Shown: in pieces, positions 6,955 through 14,391 of the stretch | Position numbering within the stretch: position 1 is the first letter of the stretch | Layout of the letters: the number at the start of each line of letters is the position of its first letter | Assembly: GCA_001275005.1 (NCBI GenBank) | Contig: JWZX01000006.1 | Location: 1-14,616, forward strand | Length of the DNA stretch: 14,616 bases | Direction: 5' to 3' | Origin: Chrysochromulina tobinii | Taxonomy: Eukaryota; Haptophyta; Prymnesiales; Chrysochromulinaceae | Position numbers and translations under genes: made by a program | The notes under the pieces: model-generated | The model's input: the letters and a program-made list of their open reading frames with translations, nothing else | What the model was told of the DNA's origin: nothing | The model's database searches: none

Positions 6955-9900
6955 TCAAATCGGCAGGAACGCCAAAGGACGATGGCCGCTCTCGGACGAC
7001 GAAGGCCTCTTCATCGCGAGCGCTCGCGCGACCAAGGCTGCGACCGGCCCAGGCGACTTTGGCTTCTCCTTTGCTGCGGGACTCGCATTGGTATTGAGGG
7101 CGCCCAGCATTCGCCTCGGCTGCCCGGGCGTAGGTCGGGACGCCCCAGACTGCAGGTGCGGCTCAAGGTGCTTCGACGGAGTGCTCCGCTCAGGGCTCCT
7201 GCCTCCCTCAATCATTTCGGGCTCGCCTGATGCGCCCCATCGAATCTCCTCCGAATGAGATCGAATCTCCTCCGAATGAGATCGAATCTCCTCCGAATGG
7301 GCACTGAGATCGATGGCGCTGCTGCCTGCAGAGTGCTCGTGTGCTCCACGCGCCTGGAGAGCAGTCTCGGTCCTCCCCAGCTTCTCCTGCATGCAATGCA
7401 ATGAGACACACTCAGTGGATCTCGAGACGCACTTGCATGCAATGCAATCAGACGCACTCAGTGGATCTCGAGAGGCACTTGTACGCAATGCAATCAGAGG
7501 GTTTTCGAGAGGCACCTGCATCCTCGCCAGCTCATCGGCTGCCATGCGCAAATTCTCCTGTAGCCTCGCCACCTCGGCTGCATGCACCTGGGCAGCCCGG
7601 CTCGCCTCCGTCGCCAGCGTCGCGCTCACGTCGTCATTATGTAGCACGCATGCCCGCAGTGCCGCCGCCTCCTCCCTCAGCACCCCCAGCGCGCCTGCAT
7701 GCTCCTCCCTAATTCTGCCGAGCGCTTTCGTATGCTCGTCGCGCAGCGCCCCAATTGCCCTCGTATGCTCTGCCTCCGCCACCTTCTGTGCCAGCCGCAG
7801 TGACGCGAGCTCATTCAGCAAGGTCGACTCACCCGTCGCGTCCTCGAGCCGTCCTTTTTCTTGCTTCACGAGCTCGAGCTGCGCCTCGGCCGCCGCCCGA
7901 GTGAGCTTCGTCAATTGGAGCCGGAGCGAGCTCACCTCCGCCTTCGCCTTGTCAAGAGTGGCCGCCTCCGCCTCCACCGTCTCCCCGAGGCTCAAAAAGA
8001 GCTCCTCCTCGAGCTCCGCCGCCTTCGCCTCGCTCGAGCGCGCCCTCTTCTCAAGCTCCGCCACCTTGGCCTCGCTGACCCGTGCCTGCGCCTGCGCCCG
8101 CGCCTCGACCTCTGCCACCCGCGCGATCGCTGCCTCCACCTCCGCTGCCTTAGTCTCAAGTACCGCCTGCATCTCCGCCTGCATCTCCGCCCTCTTTGCC
8201 GCCAGCGCCGCCTCGTGCACGGCGCGCGCCTCCGCCTTCGCCGCGGCCAGCTTCTCACCCGCCTCCTTCATCACCGTCCGCACGGCAAAAACTGCCTCCT
8301 CCATCGCCGCTGCCGCCTCAGCCTTGTCGAGTGCCCGAGCTCGCTGTTCCACAGCAAGCGCCTCCGCCAGCTTCTCTGCAGCCCTCGCGCGCTCCTCCGC
8401 CCGTATCGCACCCTCTTTCTCCTGCTCCCTCACCTCATTCCTTCGCCGCTCCTCCGCGAGCACCTTCGCTACCGCCGTCTCGATCGCCGCCTCGCGGTCG
8501 TGGGCCGCTCGCTCCGCTGCCACCTCCTCCGCCCTTGTATGCTCAGCGTCGGCGAACTCAAGCGCCGCGGCAACGTCCGCCGCATGTGCTTCGGCTGTCT
8601 GCAGGGCGTCCGCCTTCGCCTTCGCCTCGACTTGCGCCGCCTTGTGCGCCGCGGCGGCCTCCATTTCCACAAGCGTGGCGGCGCGTGCGGCGCGTGCGGC
8701 CGCCGCCGCAGAGGTCGCGACCACTTCTTCTCGCAACGCCTTCGCCACCGCTCGCTCTGCCGCGACGGCCTCCTCCAATGCCGCTGCCGACCTCGCGGCC
8801 GCCGCAGTCAGGGCCGTTGCCAGCGTCGCCTCGTGTGCAGCACGTGCCTCCGCCAGCGCTGCCGCTAGCTGCTCGGCCGCCTCCGCCGCCATCTCCACCC
8901 GTACGGCTTTGACCGCCTCCGCTAGCTGCTCGGCCGCCGCCTCTGCTGCTTTGCGCGCCACCTCTGCTGCCTGCGCCTCCCTCGCCTCCGTCTCTGCCTG
9001 TTTGACCGCCTCCGCTGCCGCCCAGGCAGTCTCCTCCGCCTGCACCGCGCGCGTGCTCAGAGCATCGATTTGCTCCGCCATCAGCGTTCGGAACAGAGAC
9101 GCTCGGCGCTCGTGATGTGCGCCCTCCTCCCTCACCGCCGCCTGCACCGCCGCCTGCACCGCCACCTCCACCCGCGCAGCCGCGCTCGCAAGCTCCCTCG
9201 CCATTTCCTGCGCGTGCTCAGCGTCGGCATCCGCCAGCGCCGCTCGCAGCGCCGCACAGTCCACCGACGCTCGCGCGTCGAGGTCGACGAGCGCCTCGTG
9301 CAGGCAATCGTCTGGGGTCGTGAAGAGCCGATGAGGTGCGTCCGTACAAAGAAGCTGCGAGTCCCAGTGCGGCTTCAGGGGCGGCACTGCCGATCGCGGA
9401 CTTGGCGGAGGGCCGATGGTGCTCACCGCCTCACCGAGCGCCGCCCCGAGCGCTTCTTGCGCACCCCGATCCACCGGCCGGTCTGGCTGCTGCAACGTTT
9501 GGTTGTGCACCCTCTGGGCCCGGGCCGCGAACAGAAGTGTGCTCAGGGTCTCGGCCTTGCATGCGGCGAGCGGGCTCACGTTTGCGACCAGCCACGTGCG
9601 AGCACTCCCCCCCAGAGAGTCTCTCAGTAGCTGCGTGAGTTTCGAGTCGCGGTAAGGTACGTGTGGCCGCCCCGCATTGAGTGCCTGGATCATTCCCGAA
9701 CGCGTTCAGAGTCAGACAGAGTCAATCGTACGCAAGTCGAGGCAATTCGAGAGGCAATCATCACGGTGCCACACCCCTCTCGCCAGATCACCTACCTGGA
9801 TCACTCCTGACAGTGCCGAGAGGCTTCGGTTGATGGAACAAGCCTCATCCAGCAGCAAGCTCTCATCCTCGGCGCAGGCCGGCATACCCAACTCCGAGCT

Positions 9901-10767
9901 CGACTGTGAGACGCGGGCCTGCCGCTCCGAGCCGGCGAGATCCACGAGATTGAGCTGAGAGGTTCGTACCTGCAACACGAGATCAACGAGATTGAGCTGA
10001 GAGGTTCGTACCTGCAACCCGAGATCCACGAGATTGAGCTGAGAGGCACGTACCTGTAACCCGTCGCTCGCACGCGTGACGCGCTGCAGCCGCAAGATGA
10101 AGACTGCATGCGAGCGCGAGGAGTGGTCGTTCAGCAGAGTGGACGCAACGGTTCGGCGTCGCGTCCCGAGCGCGAGCGTGCGCAGCGCCTCGGCCGCAGA
10201 GCGCAGCTGCACTTGCTTCAGGCCATCGACAAAGGTCCCGCGAGCATCAGGAGCCTCACGCAGGCGCAGTGACGCTGACGCGGGCGCGAGAAGGTCGGTG
10301 ATTTGATCGTTGTGGATCTGCAGGAAGCTGCAGCTGCAGTAAAAGGTAGCACCGGCGTCCGCCGTCGAGGCCTCGGCATCAAACTCGGCTTGCTGCCGAC
10401 GCGCGAGCTCGCCAAGGGCCTCCTCGAGCAGCCGTGGCAGCAAGCCACGGTCGTCCTGCTTGCCGCCCGTCATGGTGTACGTCTTTCCTGAGCCCGATTG
10501 GCCGTAGCACAAGATGGTCCCGTTGTAGCCGCCCAGGAAGGCATCGAGCGTCGGACGTCCCACCACGTCGAAGACACGCGCTTGCGAGGTGCCCTCGTCG
10601 CCGGCTTGATCAAAAACAAAGGAGCGATTGTCGAGCACGACCTCGGACCGACTATCAGTGGCACCGTCGGCTGAGGAACGAACCGAGATCGTTCGCGTAC
10701 GCTCGCGAGCCCCTTTGTGGCTGCGCACCCGAACGAAGACGGACACCGGTTGGAAGGGGGCGGTCAT
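6955..10767 (-). CDS. Kinesin motor protein, probably kinesin-12/KIF15-like, with long Ala/Glu-rich coiled-coil tail
   Basis: Exon 1 runs 10767-9796 and the rest 9684-6955, giving about 1233 residues if only that intron is removed and about 1162 if two further candidates are also spliced. The N-terminal motor starts at PVSVFVRVRS. It has the P-loop GQSGSGKT (residues 89-96), switch I NDHSSRSH (213-220), and switch II LVDLAGSE (274-281). INRSL (312-316) follows, and after the intron YRDSKLTQLLRDSLGG and ETLSTLLFAARA close the motor. VRTSQLNLVDLAGSERQ and the SLGG block resemble kinesin-12, but class assignment is tentative. The loop after ERQ is about a dozen residues longer than usual. The tail is several hundred residues of Ala/Glu/Arg coiled coil, ending in a basic, proline-containing segment. 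The role would be microtubule-based transport or spindle work as a dimer. The first in-frame ATG is at 10767; its Kozak context is weak. The gene diverges from HGPRT. Confidence 0.88.
7240..7302 (-). repeat. 21-bp tandem repeat, three copies, coding SHSEEIR-type heptads
   Basis: Three 21-bp units (7240-7260, 7261-7281, 7282-7302) are nearly identical and in frame with the kinesin tail, encoding the heptad HSEEIRS repeatedly. This is a recent duplication inside the C-terminal part of the tail, just beyond the coiled coil. Confidence 0.9.
7387..7515 (-). other. Candidate in-frame intron in kinesin tail (intron B), 129 nt, built of three tandem copies
   Basis: The coiled-coil tail is interrupted by 43 codons of unrelated composition, rich in Cys, Ser and Pro, flanked by ...ELARMQ and EKLGRTE.... 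The insert begins ATGCAG|GTGCCTCTCG and ends GCATGCAG|GAGAAG, so GT and AG sit exactly at its edges in phase 0. ATGCAGG occurs at both edges as a 7-bp direct repeat. It consists of three tandem units: 7515-7479 (37 nt), 7478-7433 (46 nt) and 7432-7387 (46 nt). Each starts GTGC and ends TACAA, TGCAA and TGCAG respectively. It has no stop codon and its length is a multiple of three, so retention would still give protein. Splicing is inferred. Confidence 0.72.
9685..9795 (-). other. Spliceosomal intron in kinesin motor domain (intron A), 111 nt
   Basis: The motor reading frame is interrupted exactly where family alignment predicts continuity: ...LSALSGVIQ | ALNAGRPHVPYRDSKL... The donor is CAG|GTAGGT and the acceptor TGATCCAG|GCACTC, phase 0. 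Reading through gives a stop after about 28 codons, so removal is required. The sequence TGATCCAGG occurs at both edges (9803-9795 and 9692-9684 on the minus strand), a 9-bp direct repeat like a target-site duplication. Inside there is a 7-bp inverted repeat (9748-9754 with 9776-9782). Confidence 0.92.
9936..10053 (-). repeat. 42-bp exonic tandem triplication at kinesin switch II, each unit beginning GT and two ending AG
   Basis: Units on the minus strand are 10053-10012, 10011-9970 and 9969-9936 (the last matches over 34 bases and then continues as normal kinesin). Translated without splicing they give the 14-residue block (G/V)LQVR(A/T)SQLNLVDL three times, of which only the third continues into the required AGSE. 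Units one and two each start GTACG and end TTGCAG, preceded by CAG. They can therefore be removed as one 84-nt intron (10053-9970) or two 42-nt introns without changing frame, restoring a normal motor sequence. Confidence 0.9.
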
Positions 10768-10976
10768 CAATGAACACTTTCAAATCGCTCGCCGTGTGCC
10801 CTTCACACTCGCCTTTGTACAAGTAGGAACATGATTGGTACGTGTCGAGCGTCTGAGCCCCTTGGGGAGGCCTGGTGAGACTTCTTTCAAGCCTTGATTG
10901 TCTTCGTCATTGTAGAATCCTTATCCGTGATCGATCTCTTCGGGGCTCACATATCGCGGCGAGGGGAACGACAGCG
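10768..10976. promoter_or_regulatory. Divergent intergenic region between kinesin and HGPRT, probable bidirectional promoter
   Basis: The two ATGs are 209 bp apart and face away from each other, so both promoters lie here. An ATTGG (inverted CCAAT) occurs at about 10832-10836. No clear TATA box is seen in either direction. The HGPRT ATG at 10977 has a strong context (G at -3, G at +4); the kinesin ATG has T at -3. Co-regulation is inferred only from geometry. Confidence 0.5.
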
Positions 10977-11639
10977 ATGGCCGCACCACCATTCCACGTG
11001 ACGGACGACTTTGCGTGGAATCTGGAGCACTTTGTTATCCCCGAACACTACGCTCCGGATCTTGCCTCGGTGATGATCTCCCATGGCCTCATCCAGGATC
11101 GCATCGACCGGCTAGCAAACGACATCTGCAAGGCGTACGACTTCCATGGCTCCGGAGCCAGGCTGCACATGCTGTGCGTGCTCAAGGGCGGCCATCAATT
11201 CTTCTCCGATTTGTGCAACGCCCTCAAGAAGCTCACGCTGGTCGGTGTGAAAGAGCCGCCGCTCACGTTTGACTTCATCAGAGTGAAATCGTATCACAAC
11301 ACGGAGAGCTCGGGCGATATCACGATCGAGACGGTCGGCATCGACCTGCCGTCGCTCAAAGGGCGGAACATCCTCCTGGTGGAGGACATCATCGACACCG
11401 GCGCAACCATGTCGAAGCTCGTACCCTACCTGCAAAGCTACGAGCCCACCTCGGTGCGCGTGGCGACGCTCCTCAAGAAGCGCACGCCCAAATCGAACGG
11501 CTTCGAGGCGGACTTCACGGGCTTCAGCATCCCCGACAAGTTTGTCGTCGGCTACTGCCTCGACTACAATGAGGTCTACCGGGACATGGAGCACATCTGC
11601 ATCATGAACGAATCCGGCATAAAGCGCCATGCTAAGTGA
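10977..11639 (+). CDS. Hypoxanthine-guanine phosphoribosyltransferase
   Basis: The 220-residue protein aligns over its whole length with eukaryotic HGPRT, whose human form is 218 residues. It converts hypoxanthine or guanine plus PRPP to IMP or GMP in purine salvage. Visible motifs are: the pyrophosphate loop CVLKGG (67-72); the mobile loop SYHNTESSGD (105-114); the PRPP-binding signature LLVEDIIDTGATM (133-145), with acidic E136/D137 and catalytic base D140; K188 in PDKFVVGY for purine contact; and CLDYNEVYRD (194-203). All expected active-site residues are present. No intron, targeting peptide or C-terminal SKL-type signal is seen, so cytosolic location is likely. The frame is open further upstream but only to a GTG; the ATG at 10977 with strong context is chosen. 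It ends in a short basic tail. The gene symbol would be hprt/HPT1 by homology, but it is not assigned because the species is unknown. Confidence 0.97.
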   Translation: MAAPPFHVTDDFAWNLEHFVIPEHYAPDLASVMISHGLIQDRIDRLANDICKAYDFHGSGARLHMLCVLKGGHQFFSDLCNALKKLTLVGVKEPPLTFDFIRVKSYHNTESSGDITIETVGIDLPSLKGRNILLVEDIIDTGATMSKLVPYLQSYEPTSVRVATLLKKRTPKSNGFEADFTGFSIPDKFVVGYCLDYNEVYRDMEHICIMNESGIKRHAK

Positions 11640-12495
11640 GCTTATTATTTACGTGTTTCTGAGACACTGATGGGATTCTTGGGATAGTTGGTTAGTTACA
11701 CGTGTGGCCGCCAAGCCTGCAGTGGCCGGCCTATGAGGTGTGCTATTCCCACCGCAGCCCCCCGACGCGCCAGGGTCCGAGCTCAGCGCGGTCGCGGGAC
11801 GCGCACCTCTTATTTCGTAACGTGCGATGCCGAGGAGGATGACCGCGTCGTGTTGGTTATCGTCGGTTTTGGTTGCAGGTTTTGGTTTTCCCTTTTCCGT
11901 TTACCATTTCGTTTAACCATACTCGATACCGCATACGGTATCCGGAGAAATAACATCGAAAATTCGACATAAAATTGGCTGGAAATTCTTTGATTAAATG
12001 ACATAAAAATGATGATTAAACAAGGTTTAGAAGGTCAAGGTGCGTACACACACCGTGGTTCACACTCACACCGTGATTCACACCCATTAGCCGGCCTCGA
12101 CCGCCGCCGAGCGACAGCGGACGCCCCGCAGGTGGTCGCAAAGTCCGCGGTCCTCCGTTCACATATGACTCGAACAGAAGAGAAGGAATACGCTATTCTC
12201 GATCCCGCCCACCTTCGCCCACCCGGGTATCGACCTCTGCAATAAGGTATAAGGCAGCGCGATCCCCCTCTACAGCCTCTGTGAGCTCTAGCCCTAGTGA
12301 GTAGTGAATTGCCCCGCCATGTTCCAATGCTCCACCATTGATAAGAGCTGTAAGAGGCTCGGTAAGAGGCCACCCTCTGCCCCCAGTGCGCTTCAACAGG
12401 GTGGACCTGCTTCGTCCCAACGCTCACCCTCCCCGCCCTAACATGCCCCACCACCCGCGGCCCCCAGCGCGCTTCACCAGGGTTGACCTGTCACG
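11640..12495. other. Convergent intergenic region, partly AT-rich, with small repeats
   Basis: These 856 bases separate the HGPRT stop from the stop of the metallopeptidase frame and should contain both 3' ends. 11860-12015 is markedly AT-rich compared with the rest of the window and contains a small inverted repeat, GATACCG-CATA-CGGTATC (11925-11942). Short tandem and dispersed repeats at 12049-12084 and 12381-12542 are listed separately. The open frames here are short, overlap one another and resemble no family known to me. No tRNA-like T-arm or other RNA gene was found. Confidence 0.55.
12049..12084. repeat. 18-bp tandem duplication
   Basis: Two adjacent units, 12049-12066 and 12067-12084, share CACACCGTGRTTCACAC and differ at two positions. 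They lie in noncoding DNA just beyond the AT-rich patch. Confidence 0.8.
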
Positions 12496-12542
12496 TCACC
12501 TGGCCACGTCACCAGGGTGGACCTGCTTCGCCCCAACGCTCT
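12381..12542. repeat. Dispersed direct repeats around the 3' end of the metallopeptidase gene
   Basis: Three related copies are seen: 12381-12432, 12462-12490 and 12505-12542. Copies one and three share AGGGTGGACCTGCTTCG followed by YCCCAACGCTC. Copies one and two share CCCCAGYGCGCTTCAMCAGGG. The third copy encodes the last residues of the metallopeptidase open frame, so that tail is probably repeat-derived. Read on the minus strand the copies contain CAGGT (donor-like) steps at the same place in each. Confidence 0.8.
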
Positions 12543-14307
12543 CTGCGCTCTCTCGAGCCTCTCGTTTGCAGATCCCTTGCTTGGCTCTCGGGGCCGTGCA
12601 CCCGGCGATGCCTGTTCGGCACGTCACATACTGTGAGCAGTCATTGGCGGGTGCAGGGCTGTAAGAGCCTGGCCGGTTGTTCGTCCACCACGCCCATCCA
12701 GATTCGGGCAACGTTACGCGGAATGGCTTGGCTGTCTGCAGCCCCGAGACGCGGTTGTACACGAGGACGCACATGTCGTAATTACCGTTGGCAGCGCTTG
12801 AGGGGATCGTCAGAGCAAAGTGAAAGCTGCGAGACGGTGTAGAGCCGGCATGCATCGTGGTGCCTACCGTCACGACGTCACCGTAGTAGGAGACCTTGCC
12901 CCAACCGGCGGGGAGATTGACGACATCAAGAGCAAATGTAGACTGTCCACAGCTGCCCTCGTCGACGTCCTCGGCCTGGCTGACCTTCCAGTAGCCCTTG
13001 CGCGTAGCCCCCGCCACGCTCGACACAGCCTTCAGCTCATCGATCAATGATTGGGTCTCGCAACTCGAGCAAGAGCCGTCCATCAACAGCTCATACTCCC
13101 CAAAGAGACCCGCGCCGATGCGTGGGTAGTCGCGGTAGCACGTCGTGTCGATGCAGCCATACTCGACCGTGAAGTTCACCGAGAGCCCGTCGGGACTCGG
13201 CCTCACCTGGCTCAGTTTGATCCCAGTCGTCTGATCCACAAACGTCTTACCGGCATTAAGCGTCACCTTCACCATCTCTCCGTCTTGCCATGCTTCGCTG
13301 TCGGCGTATGCGCCGCCGCCGCACATCTGTCGCGTCGCATCGATGAGATAGCCCTCCTTATGCAGGAACAGCCCGGCTTGGTTGTATGCGACTTCCGGGT
13401 AGCTTCCGCTGTTCCACGTGTTACCGGCGCCAGAGCCGATGAATTCAACCCAAATGCCGTCTGCCTCGGTGCTTCCGGCAGGCGTGCGCACAAATGCCGC
13501 CCGCTTCAAGGAGCCCACCGAGGGCACCGCGGACATGGGTGCGTTCAGCGCGCCGATCGTGAACGTGCCCGCGCTCGTCACGCCTAAGACTTCATCGCTC
13601 CCAAACCAGCCAAGATAGTAGCGTGCCCGTGCGCGGAATCCGGCGAGGAGCTTTGCGCCGCCCACGGTGTCGAACATGTCTCCATACTCGTACAACGTGC
13701 ATTTGAGAGTATTGGAAGGCTCGGAGAGGCACTGATACGCATTGCTGTGCTGCTGGTATCGGAACATGTGTAGCATCTCGTGCATCATCCCGAGCTGCGA
13801 CACTGGGAGAGGGCACGACCATCCGGAACATGAACTCTGCAGGACTACACTCGCCCTCACACTATTGAAGAGGAAGTTGGATGTGACGCTGATCCCGTTG
13901 ATCGTTCTCACACACTGTTGCCCGATGATCCTGAAGTGGCGCACTCGTCGTTGACTACCATTATGATGATCGTGTCGTAGTTGGCAGGCACGAAGCTGCT
14001 GGTAGTCTGTATGTTGTTTGGAAGGTTGAACGATCGCGCACGAGCCATCATTTCTCTTCTCGGCGATGCCGAGCGGCGCGGCGAAACCATCAATATCGTA
14101 TGAAGCACATCCAGATGATGCATTCGTGATAAAGGTTCGGAATGCGCCGCCGGCATAGAAGCTGGCAATCGCGCTGGCCGGCGGCGATGGCACGTTAGAA
14201 AACGTAAGCGCTAGCAGCGCGAACCTGTGGGACGTTCCGGACTTGGGAGCGGGGGGAAGTGCCCAGCTACGAGGGAGCGCTGGAATCGCCGGCTTGCACG
14301 CTGGCAT
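12496..14307 (-). CDS. M11 (gametolysin)-like metallopeptidase, frame-disrupted, possibly a pseudogene
   Basis: Family features are read in order. A segment FALLALTF...FYAGGAFRTF sits before the catalytic part. HEMLHMFRYQQHSN (13782 downward) is the zinc site, EYGDMFDTVGG follows, then ARARYYLGW and GTFTIGALN. A Cys-rich beta domain ends the protein. M11 enzymes are secreted zinc proteases that cut cell-wall or matrix glycoproteins. Two faults are visible. Between about 14056 and 14030 the homologous frame shifts to a neighbouring one (NNIQTTSSFVPANYDTIIIM), and at about 13908-13915, within AGTGTGTGAG, it meets a TGA and shifts back. The third zinc histidine is one residue further than in HExxHxxGxxH, its glycine is missing, and the Met-turn methionine is valine. 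The true start is unknown: the open frame reaches an ATG at 14472 inside a hairpin repeat, and 14307 is the next ATG. It may be a pseudogene, contain sequencing errors, or be spliced. Confidence 0.68.
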   Translation of the reverse strand: MPACKPAIPALPRSWALPPAPKSGTSHRFALLALTFSNVPSPPASAIASFYAGGAFRTFITNASSGCASYDIDGFAAPLGIAEKRNDGSCAIVQPSKQHTDYQQLRACQLRHDHHNGSQRRVRHFRIIGQQCVRTINGISVTSNFLFNSVRASVVLQSSCSGWSCPLPVSQLGMMHEMLHMFRYQQHSNAYQCLSEPSNTLKCTLYEYGDMFDTVGGAKLLAGFRARARYYLGWFGSDEVLGVTSAGTFTIGALNAPMSAVPSVGSLKRAAFVRTPAGSTEADGIWVEFIGSGAGNTWNSGSYPEVAYNQAGLFLHKEGYLIDATRQMCGGGAYADSEAWQDGEMVKVTLNAGKTFVDQTTGIKLSQVRPSPDGLSVNFTVEYGCIDTTCYRDYPRIGAGLFGEYELLMDGSCSSCETQSLIDELKAVSSVAGATRKGYWKVSQAEDVDEGSCGQSTFALDVVNLPAGWGKVSYYGDVVTVGTTMHAGSTPSRSFHFALTIPSSAANGNYDMCVLVYNRVSGLQTAKPFRVTLPESGWAWWTNNRPGSYSPAPANDCSQYVTCRTGIAGCTAPRAKQGICKREARESAESVGAKQVHPGDVAR

Positions 14308-14391
14308 TGAAGGTGATGAGGCGTCTGGTATCCTATTCTGTGCCGGTACGCGTGTGGATGTGAGCGTCCAGGAGATCTTGTCGAGGTTGTT

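Noticed and set aside
7313-9115. A 600-codon open frame antisense to the kinesin tail
   Set aside because: It is Ser/Ala-rich nonsense produced by reading the opposite strand of Ala/Glu-rich coiled-coil codons; the minus-strand frame continues directly from the kinesin motor.
9712-9795. The C-terminus VGDLARGVW... as the real end of a short kinesin
   Set aside because: The motor domain continues in perfect register after a GT-AG intron at 9684, so this tail is intron read-through.
10012-10053. The triplicated switch II as a functional multi-switch motor
   Set aside because: Copies one and two lack the AGSE residues needed for switch II, and the units carry exact splice-site sequences, so splicing or recent duplication explains them better.
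11925-11942. A bacterial-type terminator hairpin
   Set aside because: The stem is only 7 bp and the surrounding genes are eukaryotic, so rho-independent termination is not expected.
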